Shown piece after piece: positions 43,303 to 51,902 of a stretch of DNA of 64,000 nucleotides. The notes under the pieces were generated by a model. It made no database searches, was not told the DNA's origin, and saw nothing but the letters and a program-made list of their open reading frames with translations. The position numbers and the translations under genes were made by a program. The stretch covers positions 2,512,501 to 2,576,500 of the forward strand of contig NZ_CP029773.1 in the NCBI RefSeq assembly GCF_003205835.1, written 5' to 3'. The DNA comes from Stenotrophomonas maltophilia. Its GTDB lineage: Bacteria > Pseudomonadota > Gammaproteobacteria > Xanthomonadales > Xanthomonadaceae. The first letter of the stretch is position 1; each line of letters starts with the position of its first letter.

Positions 43303-44655
43303 ATGTCCGATCCCCGAAACGGCCCACCGCCGCTGCCCGGATCCGCGCCCGCGACGCCACCGCCCTTGCCGGCGGCGTCGCTGAATGGGCCGGGTTCGCC
43401 GCAGGACGTGCCTCCCCTGCCCGGCAGCTTCCCGCTGGACACCTCGACGCTGCCGCAGGCCATCCGCGATGAAGTTGAAGCGTCCGATCCTGTGGCCATC
43501 GATACTTCGGCCAGCGAGCTGAAGGACGGCCTCAACCGCTGCCCGAAGTGCGGCGCCACCGACATCCGGCCCAAGGCCGGTACCGATATCCTGGTCTGCC
43601 TGTACTGCCGTCACGAATGGCATGGTGCGCGGGTCGAGGAGGAGTTCGGGCTGGGCGAGGCCATCGACCAGCTGCGCGGCACCGTCATCGCCTCCGGCGC
43701 ACGCGACATCGATGCCGACACCTCGGCGTTGATGACCTTCAAGTGCACGGGCTGTGGCGCCGAAGTCACGGTCAACACCGAGAGCACGATGACGGCGCGC
43801 TGCCACTGGTGCCGCCATGTGTTCGGCGTCAACGAACAGATCAGCAATGGCGCGGTGCCTGATGCGGTACTGCCCTTCCATATCAGGAAGGACGATGCGG
43901 TCGCGCGCATCCGCCAGTTCGTCGACAAGCGCCGGCTGTTCGCGCTGAAGGCGTTCAAGGAACAGTTCACCCCGGAAAACGTGGTGGGTGTGTTCCTGCC
44001 CTACATGATCGTCGACAGCAATGTCAGCGCGGCCGTGGCCGGCAAGGGCGAGATCCAGACCCGCCAGTACACGGTGGGCAGCGAAAAGAACAAGCGCACC
44101 GTGTATGACGCTGACATCTACCAGATCGAGCGCCAGGTCGACTTCACGGTCGATGATCTGCCGCTGGAATCGTCCGCAGAACGCGGCAATCTGGATATCC
44201 GCGCCAACACCAACAACATCATCAACACCATCCTGCCGTTCGATACCAAGAACGCGGTGAAGTGGAACGCCTCGTACCTGGCCGGCTTCACCTCGGAGAA
44301 GCGCAACCTGGACGTGGAGGCGCTGCGGCCACGATTGGAGGACCAGCTGCTGTCGATTGCTCGATCGCAGGTGGAGTCCTCGGTGCGCGGTTACAACCGC
44401 GGCGTGCGCTGGGAGCAGGAACAGCTGGAAGTTCATGGCACCCGCTGGGTGTCGATGTACCTGCCGGTCTGGCTCTACTCGTACCACCAGCCCGGCAAGA
44501 ACGGCGGCATGCTGCACTACATCGCCGTGAACGGCCGCACCGGCGAGACCATGGGCAGCGTGCCCGTGCAGCAGTGGAAGATGCTGCTGGCGGCGCTGAC
44601 GGCCGGCACGGTCATCGAAGCACTGGCAATCCTCATCCTGATGGCGACCTCATGA
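43303..44655 (+). CDS. Double zinc-ribbon membrane protein (YdjG-like)
   Basis: This 450-residue protein begins with a proline-rich tract (1-45). Two zinc ribbons follow: Cys80/83/99/102 (CPKC...CLYC) and Cys148/151/167/170 (CTGC...CHWC). A soluble domain with long strands lies between 180 and 425, and there is one C-terminal transmembrane helix (about 428-448). It resembles the TFIIB-type zinc-ribbon proteins that stand next to YdjI-like SPFH genes. It is coupled to the next small gene by an ATGA overlap. It is the probable membrane anchor for the SPFH partner. Confidence 0.83.
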   Translation: MSDPRNGPPPLPGSAPATPPPLPAASLNGPGSPQDVPPLPGSFPLDTSTLPQAIRDEVEASDPVAIDTSASELKDGLNRCPKCGATDIRPKAGTDILVCLYCRHEWHGARVEEEFGLGEAIDQLRGTVIASGARDIDADTSALMTFKCTGCGAEVTVNTESTMTARCHWCRHVFGVNEQISNGAVPDAVLPFHIRKDDAVARIRQFVDKRRLFALKAFKEQFTPENVVGVFLPYMIVDSNVSAAVAGKGEIQTRQYTVGSEKNKRTVYDADIYQIERQVDFTVDDLPLESSAERGNLDIRANTNNIINTILPFDTKNAVKWNASYLAGFTSEKRNLDVEALRPRLEDQLLSIARSQVESSVRGYNRGVRWEQEQLEVHGTRWVSMYLPVWLYSYHQPGKNGGMLHYIAVNGRTGETMGSVPVQQWKMLLAALTAGTVIEALAILILMATS

Positions 44656-44909
44656 GCGACGATAGCGGCCTCTGGCTGTTGGCGGCAGGTCCGGCCGGCG
44701 CAACTGCGCTGTACTGGGCGCTGTACCGCTATTACCGCAACACCGACAAATCGCATTCCTTTGAACACGAAACCGAGGTGCAGGCGAAGCCGGTCACGGG
44801 CTCGAACCAGAAGGTCGGCCAGGTGCGTGGCACGGAGGCCACGCGCATCGAAGGCGACAACGTGTACCAGTACCGGATACGGGTTGCCAGGGTAAAGCCC
44901 GACCGGTAG
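44652..44909 (+). CDS. Small single-pass membrane protein, 85 residues
   Basis: The protein has one transmembrane helix (about 7-27, LWLLAAGPAGATALYWALY) and a polar tail of about 55 residues with EATRIEGDNVYQYRIRV. Its ATG overlaps the previous stop (ATGA), so it belongs to the SPFH/zinc-ribbon operon. Its stop codon TAG is part of a GTAG tetranucleotide that heads a palindromic repeat. No known family; it may be a third subunit, as YdjH is in Bacillus. Confidence 0.72.
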   Translation: MSDDSGLWLLAAGPAGATALYWALYRYYRNTDKSHSFEHETEVQAKPVTGSNQKVGQVRGTEATRIEGDNVYQYRIRVARVKPDR

Positions 44910-44930
44910 GGCCAGGCCTTACCTGGCTGC

Positions 44931-44959
44931 GGCAATGCCGGCCGCTGGCCGGCATTGCC
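44931..44959. repeat. REP/SMAG-type palindrome
   Basis: GGCAATGCCGGCC and its exact complement flank a 3-base GCT loop, a perfect 13-bp stem. It lies between convergent ends of the SPFH operon and the phosphatase gene. GTAG lies 22 bases before it and a GCCGGCACTAC half-element is at 44995-45005. This is typical of Stenotrophomonas GTAG repeats. Confidence 0.8.
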
Positions 44960-45007
44960 TCGTTCGCTTGACGTCACCGGGGAGCCTGCCAGCAGCCGGC
45001 ACTACCC

Positions 45008-45904
45008 TCAGCCGGCCTGCCCCAGCCGCACCTTCAGCTGCTGGATCTCCTGCTCGCTGACCCCGATCGACTTCAGGTAGCCCTCCGCACCACCGTACTG
45101 GCTGTGCAGTGCCGCCAGGAACTGCTCCATGTTGTCCGGTGCGGTACCGGACATGCCAGCCATCTTGCGGGCGATCTGCGGGTTCTGCTTGATCAGCGCC
45201 ATGATCTGCGCGTTCATCGCACTGTCCTTCGGCTGCCCTTCCAGATAGTGCGCGGAGATCGCGTAGTTGTGCACGATCTCGGCCTTCGGCACGCCTGCCA
45301 GGTCCAGCAGCAGGCCAGCGATGATGCCGGTACGGTCCTTGCCGGCCGTGCAATGGAACAGCACGGCGCCATCCTGTTGCGCGGCGATGCGCTGGAACAC
45401 CTGCTTGAACTGCGGCTGGCTGTGGCCCAGCCACTGCACATAGGCTTCGCCGAGCGAATCGGGGAAGCTGGTCATCATCTTCTGCAGGTCCATCTTCTCC
45501 GTGCCCATCAGCGAGATGCGCTGGTAGTCGAAGCGATCATCCCTGGCCAGCAGGTCCGGTGACTGCGCTTCCTCATCGGCGGTGCGCAGGTCGATGTCCA
45601 GCTTCACGCCGGCCGCGGCCAGGGCGTCGCGGTCGGCATCGGTGAGGCGGCCGAGATCGGCGGTGCGCACGAACGCATCGGCCGGAATCGGGCCATGGCG
45701 GCCCTGCAGGCCGGCGAAGGTGCGCACGTTCCAGGCTCCCTGCAGCGGGATCACCCGCTGCGCGTCGGCAGCGACCGGCTTCACGTTGGCAGCGGCCGTC
45801 GGCTTTGCGGCGGTGGCCTGCGGTGCATCGGCAGCAACGGCGGTCACGGCCAGTGGCAGGCTGAGCATCAGGGCCAGGGCAAGTTCGGTAGAGCGGTGCT
45901 TCAT
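45008..45904 (-). CDS. Exported tyrosine-protein phosphatase-like enzyme
   Basis: This 298-residue protein has a signal peptide (1-25) and an Ala-rich linker. The phosphatase fold carries the P-loop HCTAGKDRTG (184-193) with nucleophile Cys185 and Arg191, and DIDLRTADEE upstream. It resembles bacterial dual-specificity or lipid/inositol phosphatases (Y_phosphatase3, LipA-like). GGAG lies six bases before the ATG. It follows a TonB receptor gene by 17 bp on the same strand, so periplasmic dephosphorylation of the imported ligand is possible. Confidence 0.87.
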   Translation of the reverse strand: MKHRSTELALALMLSLPLAVTAVAADAPQATAAKPTAAANVKPVAADAQRVIPLQGAWNVRTFAGLQGRHGPIPADAFVRTADLGRLTDADRDALAAAGVKLDIDLRTADEEAQSPDLLARDDRFDYQRISLMGTEKMDLQKMMTSFPDSLGEAYVQWLGHSQPQFKQVFQRIAAQQDGAVLFHCTAGKDRTGIIAGLLLDLAGVPKAEIVHNYAISAHYLEGQPKDSAMNAQIMALIKQNPQIARKMAGMSGTAPDNMEQFLAALHSQYGGAEGYLKSIGVSEQEIQQLKVRLGQAG

Positions 45905-45921
45905 GGAGTTCTCCGTTCGAA

Positions 45922-48219
45922 TCAGAAGTTGACGGCCACGTCCAGGCCGAAGGTGCGCGGGTCATTGAAGATGCCGGTCTGGCCCAGCGCCGGGCTGTTG
46001 AGCTTGTAGAACAGGTGCTGCTCATCCAGCAGGTTGCGTGCCCACAGCGAGAACGACATGGTGGTGCCGGTGCTGTTGACCGGCACATCCACCAGCGCCA
46101 CCCGTGCATTCACCACGAACGAGCTGTCGGTCAGCATCTGGTCGTACTCGCTGGTGTAGTAGCCATCGGACCAGTTGCCGTCCACATGGAATTTCAGCGC
46201 CGAGAAGTTGGCGAACGGGACCAGATAGTCGACCGACAGGCTGCCCGCGTTCTTCGGCGCCAACAGCGGCTGCACGGTCACCTGCACGCCCGCACCGAAC
46301 GGGTCGGTTGCTGTCTGCGCATCGATCTTCGTGTAGGCGTAGTTGAGGCCGAGCGTGAGGTTGTCCACCGGCATCACGTTGAACTCCAGCTCCGCACCCC
46401 GGGACTTGCCATCGCTCAGTGCATTGGTGGTGACCATCGTGGTGCGGGTTTCGCCGCTGTTCGGGTCGAACGGCAGCGAGAAGTCCATTTGTTTGTGCGC
46501 GATGGTCGAATCGAACAGCGCCAGGTTCAGGCGGGCGCGGTTGTCCCAGAACTGCGACTTGAAGCCGAGCTCGTAGGCGGTCACTTCTTCCGGACCGAAC
46601 GCGGTGTAGTTGGTCGAGCGCGAGTTGGCACCACCGGCCTTGAAGCCCGTGCTGTACTTGGCGTAGACCATCGCGTGCTCGCCGAGGTCGTAGGCGATGT
46701 TGACCATCGGGTCGAAACGGCTCCAGCGGTCCTTGAAAGCGAGATTCGTCGCCGCGCCGTTGACGGTGTACAGACTGCCCTTCTTGTCGTCACGGGTGTA
46801 GCGACCGCCGGCAGTCAGGTGCAGGCGCTGCAGTGCTTCCGGCGTCCACGTGGCCTGGCCGAACACGCCCAGGCTGTCGGTCCACGCTTTGCTGGCGCGG
46901 TCGATGCGTACCCGCGAGAGATCCAGAGGGTTGGTCGCCGGATTCACGGTGTAGCTGTTGCCACCCGGCCCCCAGACCAGCATGTTCGGGGTCTGCGCAT
47001 TGTCACCGGCAGTCTCGTGGTAGTAGAACGCACCGCCGAGGAACTGCACCTGCGACGTATTGCCGATCAGCTGGAATTCCTGGCTGTACTGGTGCTGGTA
47101 GACCTGCGCCAGGCTGTAACGACCGAACGGCGTCCCTGCACCACCGTAAGCGGAAATCGCATCGACCAGGCCCATGTCGAACTGGCCCTGGGTGAGTTCA
47201 CGGTATGAGCTGATCGACTTCAGCTCCAGGTTGTCATTCAGCGTCCACGACAGGTTCAACAGATGGCCGCTGGTACGCCCGATGTTGTCTTCCTGCGGTC
47301 CACCGAGGATCGCGCTGTCGCGGCGATCCAGGCTGGCACCGGCCTTCTGCAACGGGCTGAGGTACGCGCCCGGCACCAGCACCTGGGTGTGGTACGGCGT
47401 GGTGGCGTCGTAGGAGCGATCGAACGCGTACAGCAGCGAGAAGTCATCGCTCGGCTGCCACAGCGCACTCAGGCGTGCGCCGCGCTTGTCGTAGCTGTTG
47501 AAGTCGCGCTCGCCGCGCATCGGGTTGTCGGTGGTGCCGCCACGCTTGGCCTGCACGGCGTCGATCTTGAAGCTGACATCGCCCACCTTGGGCAGATCCA
47601 GGTGCAGCGCACTGTTGTAGCCGCTGAAGTTGGACACGCCGGCGCTGACGCTGCCGCCGAATTCGCCGGTGGGTGCCTTGGTCACGATGCTCACTGCGCC
47701 GCCTTCGGTATTGCGGCCGAACAGCGTGCCCTGCGGGCCCTTCAGTACTTCAATACGCTCCACGTCGTAGAGCATGTTGCCCAGGCCCTGTGCGCGGCCC
47801 ATGAACACCCCGTCGACGTAGATACCGACGCCGGCGTCGCGGGCCGGCTGGTTGGCGTCGCCGGAGGCGCCGATGCCACGGATGCCGATGTTCAGCGCCG
47901 AACTGCGGGTAGCGAACGGCGTGACCCGCAGCGACGGGATGGAGCCATCGGACAGGCTGCCCAGCGAAATCGCGCTGCGGTCCTTCAGCGCTTCGGCATC
48001 GACCACCGATACCGAGATCGGGGTCTCCTGCAGGTTGGTGGCGCGTTTCTGCGCGGTCACCATCACCTGGTCGAGGGCAACGACAGTGCGCGCGGCCTCG
48101 GCGGATGCCTCGGCGTCGGCACTGGGACTGTCTTCGGCATGGGCCAGTGCCGGCAGCGCGGCGGCAATGGCGAGGGTGAGCAGCGGGCGGTGCAGCAGGG
48201 CGTGGCGCATCGGACTCAT
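45922..48219 (-). CDS. TonB-dependent receptor
   Basis: This 765-residue receptor has a signal peptide ending LAHAEDS. Its TonB box is near LDQVMVTAQKRATNLQETPI (about 51-70), with plug motif IEVLKGPQGTLFGRNTEGG and a barrel ending in VAVNF. The start at 48219 (MSPMRHALL) is chosen to give a standard signal; the ATG at 48210 is equally possible, and neither has a good ribosome site. It is divergent from a TetR regulator with a palindromic operator between, and is followed by the phosphatase gene. The substrate is unknown; there is no Fur-like box. Confidence 0.88.
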   Translation of the reverse strand: MSPMRHALLHRPLLTLAIAAALPALAHAEDSPSADAEASAEAARTVVALDQVMVTAQKRATNLQETPISVSVVDAEALKDRSAISLGSLSDGSIPSLRVTPFATRSSALNIGIRGIGASGDANQPARDAGVGIYVDGVFMGRAQGLGNMLYDVERIEVLKGPQGTLFGRNTEGGAVSIVTKAPTGEFGGSVSAGVSNFSGYNSALHLDLPKVGDVSFKIDAVQAKRGGTTDNPMRGERDFNSYDKRGARLSALWQPSDDFSLLYAFDRSYDATTPYHTQVLVPGAYLSPLQKAGASLDRRDSAILGGPQEDNIGRTSGHLLNLSWTLNDNLELKSISSYRELTQGQFDMGLVDAISAYGGAGTPFGRYSLAQVYQHQYSQEFQLIGNTSQVQFLGGAFYYHETAGDNAQTPNMLVWGPGGNSYTVNPATNPLDLSRVRIDRASKAWTDSLGVFGQATWTPEALQRLHLTAGGRYTRDDKKGSLYTVNGAATNLAFKDRWSRFDPMVNIAYDLGEHAMVYAKYSTGFKAGGANSRSTNYTAFGPEEVTAYELGFKSQFWDNRARLNLALFDSTIAHKQMDFSLPFDPNSGETRTTMVTTNALSDGKSRGAELEFNVMPVDNLTLGLNYAYTKIDAQTATDPFGAGVQVTVQPLLAPKNAGSLSVDYLVPFANFSALKFHVDGNWSDGYYTSEYDQMLTDSSFVVNARVALVDVPVNSTGTTMSFSLWARNLLDEQHLFYKLNSPALGQTGIFNDPRTFGLDVAVNF

Positions 48220-48266
48220 TCGCGGAAGGAGAAGGCCGGCGCAGTCTGGGAGGCGGGAATTACAAA

Positions 48267-48284
48267 TGAATGACCGTTCATTCA
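48267..48284. promoter_or_regulatory. TetR operator palindrome
   Basis: TGAATGACCGTTCATTCA is an 18-bp palindrome with 16 of 18 positions symmetrical. It lies midway between the divergent TonB receptor gene (48 bp) and TetR gene (50 bp). Its place, length and symmetry suit the operator of the adjacent TetR protein. Confidence 0.72.
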
Positions 48285-48333
48285 CACCTTTTGTGACGTA
48301 CTATCCCGCCTCTGGACGCCCCGACTTCACGCA

Positions 48334-48975
48334 ATGACGCCGAAAACCGCCGTAGCCGTACCCGCTGACGCCCCTGCCGCCGCCCATGCCGAAGCCCAGC
48401 GCCGTCGCATCCTCGACGCCGCCCAGAAGTGCTTCATCACCCGCGGTTTCCATGCCGGCTCCATCGGCGATATCGCCGCCGAGGCCGAGATCAGCCAGGG
48501 GCTGATGTACCGCTATTTCGCCAACAAGCGCGCCCTGATCCTGGCCCTGATCGAACGCCAGCTGCGTCACGACCAGGCCTCGATCAGCGAGATGCCGGCG
48601 GCCTCGGATCTGGTCGATGGCCTGCTCGCTTGCTACCAGCAATGGGCACGCGGCGAGGTGCTGCCGATCCACGGCAATGCCATTGCCAGCGTGGCGCTGT
48701 ATGCGGAAATCAACGCCGAGGCTCACCGCGACCCTGTGCTGGCCGAGGTGCTGCGCACCCACGACAAGCAGACCAGCGCAGCGATCCATGCCTGGCTGCG
48801 CCAGCGTGACCTCAATCTGGGCCGGCGCGTCGACGAGGAAGGCATCGCCGGACGCACCCTGCTGCTGCGGCTGCTGGTGGAAGGCCTGGCCATGCGTGCC
48901 GTGCGCGACCCCGACCTGCCGCCGGAACGGGTCCGCGCCCTGCTGGCCGATGCGATTGGTCGTGTAATGGAGTAG
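48334..48975 (+). CDS. TetR-family regulator
   Basis: This 213-residue protein has an N-terminal helix-turn-helix (about 22-68) with RRRILDAAQKCFITRGFHA and SQGLMYRYFANKRALI. A C-terminal ligand-binding helical domain follows, of the TetR_C type. It is divergent from the TonB receptor and phosphatase operon and presumably represses it through the palindrome at 48267-48284. Its stop codon is formed by the GTAG that begins a downstream palindromic repeat. Ligand unknown. Confidence 0.9.
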   Translation: MTPKTAVAVPADAPAAAHAEAQRRRILDAAQKCFITRGFHAGSIGDIAAEAEISQGLMYRYFANKRALILALIERQLRHDQASISEMPAASDLVDGLLACYQQWARGEVLPIHGNAIASVALYAEINAEAHRDPVLAEVLRTHDKQTSAAIHAWLRQRDLNLGRRVDEEGIAGRTLLLRLLVEGLAMRAVRDPDLPPERVRALLADAIGRVME

Positions 48976-49043
48976 TGCCGGCCGCTGGCCGGCATCTCCA
49001 GTACCCCGGCGTCACGAAGTTGCCGGCCAGCGGCCGGCACTAC
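48972..49043. repeat. SMAG-type dimer, copy 1
   Basis: A GTAG-headed palindromic element (GTAGTGCCGGCCGCTGGCCG, 48972-48991) faces an inverted copy (49022-49043). The spacer is about 28 bases. The GTAG gives the TAG stop of the TetR gene. The same dimer recurs 156 bp downstream as part of a tandem duplication. Confidence 0.88.
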
Positions 49044-49127
49044 CCAGCCTATGCGGCCCACCATTGCGGCTGCTGGCGGAAGGCATCCGTGATGCAGACG
49101 TCGCCTTGCCTGCCGGCCTATCGAACG

Positions 49128-49199
49128 GTAGTGCCGGCCGCTGGCCGGCATCTCCAGTACCGCGACGTCACGAAGTTGCCGGCCAGCGGCCGGCACTAC
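49128..49199. repeat. SMAG-type dimer, copy 2 of a 156-bp tandem duplication
   Basis: This dimer is nearly identical to the one at 48972-49043. The sequence after each dimer is also repeated: CCAGCCTATGCGGCCCACCA starts at 49044 and a copy with few changes starts at 49200. The repeat unit is therefore about 156 bp (48972-49127 and 49128 to about 49283). The gap 48976-49350 holds no gene. Confidence 0.85.
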
Positions 49200-49350
49200 C
49201 CAGCCTATGCAGCCCACCATTGCGGCTGCTGGCGGAAAGCTCCGTGATGCAGACGTTGCGTCGCCTGCCAGCCAATCGACCGGCATTACCCAACAGCTTC
49301 ACCGCGAAGCCGCCACACTGCAGGCTTCTACCGCAACGTGAGCCTCAGCC

Positions 49351-49977
49351 GTGCTGGATGGGTTGCCCGAACATTGGAAGATTCTTCCCCGACACTTCTA
49401 CCAGCGTCCATCGACCGACGTTGCGCCGGAGCTGCTCAACAAACTGCTGATGCGCGACGATGGTCGCGCGGCGCGTATCGTCGAGGTCGAGGCCTATGCC
49501 GGCAGCATCGATCCAGCCGCACACTCCTACCGTGGGCAGACGCCGCGCACGGCCAGCATGTTCGGCGAGGCCGGCCATCTGTATGTCTACTTCACCTACG
49601 GCATGCACTGGGGCAGCAACGTGGTCTGCGGCGAAATCGGCGAAGGCGTCGCCGTCCTGCTGCGCGCGGCCGAGCCATTGGCGGGGCTGGAGCGAATGCG
49701 TGAACTACGCCCCGCGGCCCGGCGCGACCACGATCTGGCCAGCGGTCCCGGCAAGCTCTCGCAGGCCTTCGGGCTGGACCGCAGCTTCGATGGCGCGGAT
49801 CTGGTGACCGGCAGCCACGGCATTGTCATTGCCAGTGATGGCACCGCACCGCCACTCGACCCGGTCGTCGGGCCCCGTATCGGCATCACCCGTGCGGTGG
49901 ACTTTCCCTGGCGCTGGCATGTTCGCGACCACCGTCACGTTTCGGTGCACCCCTCGCGCGGGCCTCGCAAACCTTGA
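49351..49977 (+). CDS. DNA-3-methyladenine glycosylase (AAG/MPG type)
   Basis: This 208-residue base-excision-repair enzyme of the eukaryotic AAG fold has the catalytic segment ARIVEVEAYAG with Glu47, AAHSYRG, TASMFGEAGHLYVYFTYGMH and GPGKLSQAFG. It removes alkylated purines and hypoxanthine from DNA. The GTG at 49351 is the best start that keeps the family N-terminus; there is no clear ribosome site. Length is normal for the bacterial family. Confidence 0.92.
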   Translation: MLDGLPEHWKILPRHFYQRPSTDVAPELLNKLLMRDDGRAARIVEVEAYAGSIDPAAHSYRGQTPRTASMFGEAGHLYVYFTYGMHWGSNVVCGEIGEGVAVLLRAAEPLAGLERMRELRPAARRDHDLASGPGKLSQAFGLDRSFDGADLVTGSHGIVIASDGTAPPLDPVVGPRIGITRAVDFPWRWHVRDHRHVSVHPSRGPRKP

Positions 49978-50089
49978 CCGGGATGCGTCACGTCGGCATC
50001 ACCCCGTCGTGGCGATACATAACGCGGTACGCACTAGCGTAGTGCCCGACAGCCGAAGCCGCCCTCGCCACCCTGCCCTGAAAAGCGCC

Positions 50090-51823
50090 ATGGACGAAGC
50101 GAAACCGACTGCTTGCAACTCGGACCGCGCTGCACGCTGCCGACACAGCAACGGCCACGAGCCTGTTTCCGACTGGCGATCGGTACGCCGCCGCCCCGTG
50201 CCGCGCCGGCCATGCCCCATGGGGCTGAATCTCGGTAAGTGGCCGACGCAGCGGCCAGCTGGTGTCAGAGCCCCCAACATCGGGCTGGAAGGCGTCAGCG
50301 AGACCGCACGCGAGATTTCGTTCTGCACCCATGCCATCCAGCAGGACACGCTGTTCGAGATTCCCGACGCGCGCCAGGACCCGCGCTTCGCCAGCAATCC
50401 GCTGGTCACCGGTGGCCCACGCATCCGCCATTACGCCGGCATCTCACTCGGCTCGGCGCACGGCGCACGCATCGGAACACTGTGCCTGCTCGACCCGATG
50501 CCCGGCGTGCTGTCGCCTTCGCAACGCGAACTGATGGTGCATCTGGCCCGGGTCACCACCCAGGTACTGGAGCAGCGCAGCACGCTGATGGCGCAGGTCG
50601 GCCAGGCCAAGGCCCTGCATCGCGAATTGAAGCGCAGCGAGGACTTCCTGGAGCGCACCAACCGCGCGGCGCGGGTGGGTGGCTGGGAAATGGACCTGGC
50701 CAGCAACGAGGTCCGCTGGACCCGCGAGACCAAGCAGATTCACGGCGTGCGCAGCAACTTCGAACCAACGCTCGAAACCGCGCTGTCGTTCTATCGCGAG
50801 GACAGCCGCAACATCATCCGCACAGCGGTGCAGCGCTGCATCGATGAAGGCATCTCCTGGGAAGTGCAGTTGCCGATGACCACCGCCGATGAACGGGCCA
50901 TCTGGACCCGTGTGGTCGGCGGCCGGCAGCAGATCGATGGGCGGCCTCGGCTGGTCGGCGCCATCCAGGACATCACCGAGGAGCGCGCCGCGCTGGATGC
51001 ACTGGAGGCCAGCGAAACCCGCTACCGGCGGCTGTTCCACTACAGCCTTGGCCTGATCTGCACGCACACGCTGGATGGCGTGCTGACCTCGGTGAACCCG
51101 GCAGCCGTGCAGTCGCTGGGCTTCGATGAGAGCTACATGATCGGGCGCAGCCTGTGCGACCTGATGCCGCCGGAGAAGCGGGCCGCGTTCAAGGCCTATC
51201 TTGATCGCATCGCAGTCAACCACACCGATGCCGGCGTCATCGAGCTGATCGCCGCCGATGGTACCCGGCATTTCTGGGCGTATCACAACGTGCTCGACAA
51301 CGAGGCCACCCCACCCTACGTGCTCGGCCATGCGCAGGACGTCACGGCGCTGCGGATGCAGGAACAGCAGTTGCGCGAGATGTCCTTCAAGGATCCACTC
51401 ACCCAGAGCTACAACCGCCGCTTCCTGCCCCGCCTGGACGAACTGATCGACCAGCCCTGGGCGTGCCTGATGTTCGATCTGGATCATTTCAAGCAGATCA
51501 ACGACACCCAGGGCCACGCGCGGGGTGACACGGTGCTGGTCGAGTTCGCCGCCTTCCTGCGCTCGCCGCTGGGCGCGGCGGAGAACGTGGTGCGCATGGG
51601 CGGCGACGAATTCATGGTGGTGCTGACCGCACCGGAACCGGGTCGATTGGCCGCGCTCGAGCAGTGGTATGCGCAGCAGGCTGCACAGTCACCCACACCG
51701 TTCTCACTGGGCGCGACCCATCACAGCCCCGGCGAGTCGGTGGCCGATACCCTGCAGCGTGCCGACAGCCGCCTGTATCGCGAGCGCGCACGCGTGCGCC
51801 AGCATCCACGGCCGGCGCCCTGA
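50090..51823 (+). CDS. Diguanylate cyclase: partial GAF, two PAS, GGDEF
   Basis: Only the last 100 residues of a GAF domain are recognisable, starting at IGLEGVSETAREISFCTHAI near base 50279. PAS domains follow at about residues 185-310 and 315-430, and a GGDEF domain at about 435-575. GGDEF itself is at 504-508. The I-site RxxD is absent (GAAE instead), so product inhibition is unlikely. The first 65 residues from the ATG at 50090 are basic and low in family character (RRRPVPRRPCP). The true start is unclear; the frame stays open upstream to 49823. Probably active in c-di-GMP synthesis. Confidence 0.8.
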   Translation: MDEAKPTACNSDRAARCRHSNGHEPVSDWRSVRRRPVPRRPCPMGLNLGKWPTQRPAGVRAPNIGLEGVSETAREISFCTHAIQQDTLFEIPDARQDPRFASNPLVTGGPRIRHYAGISLGSAHGARIGTLCLLDPMPGVLSPSQRELMVHLARVTTQVLEQRSTLMAQVGQAKALHRELKRSEDFLERTNRAARVGGWEMDLASNEVRWTRETKQIHGVRSNFEPTLETALSFYREDSRNIIRTAVQRCIDEGISWEVQLPMTTADERAIWTRVVGGRQQIDGRPRLVGAIQDITEERAALDALEASETRYRRLFHYSLGLICTHTLDGVLTSVNPAAVQSLGFDESYMIGRSLCDLMPPEKRAAFKAYLDRIAVNHTDAGVIELIAADGTRHFWAYHNVLDNEATPPYVLGHAQDVTALRMQEQQLREMSFKDPLTQSYNRRFLPRLDELIDQPWACLMFDLDHFKQINDTQGHARGDTVLVEFAAFLRSPLGAAENVVRMGGDEFMVVLTAPEPGRLAALEQWYAQQAAQSPTPFSLGATHHSPGESVADTLQRADSRLYRERARVRQHPRPAP

Positions 51824-51902
51824 TACGCCCGCCGGTGTACCGGCGCCCCCGGCGTAGCGCTATGCTCGGCAGCGGCCACCGTCGGCCTTTGGGGGAACAC
51901 GC

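Noticed and set aside
48972..49283. CRISPR-like repeat array
   Set aside because: There are only two long units with conserved rather than variable spacers, each an inverted dimer of GTAG palindromes. No cas genes are present.
49823..50089. Extended N-terminus of the diguanylate cyclase
   Set aside because: The frame is open but overlaps the 3-methyladenine glycosylase gene and shows no domain character.
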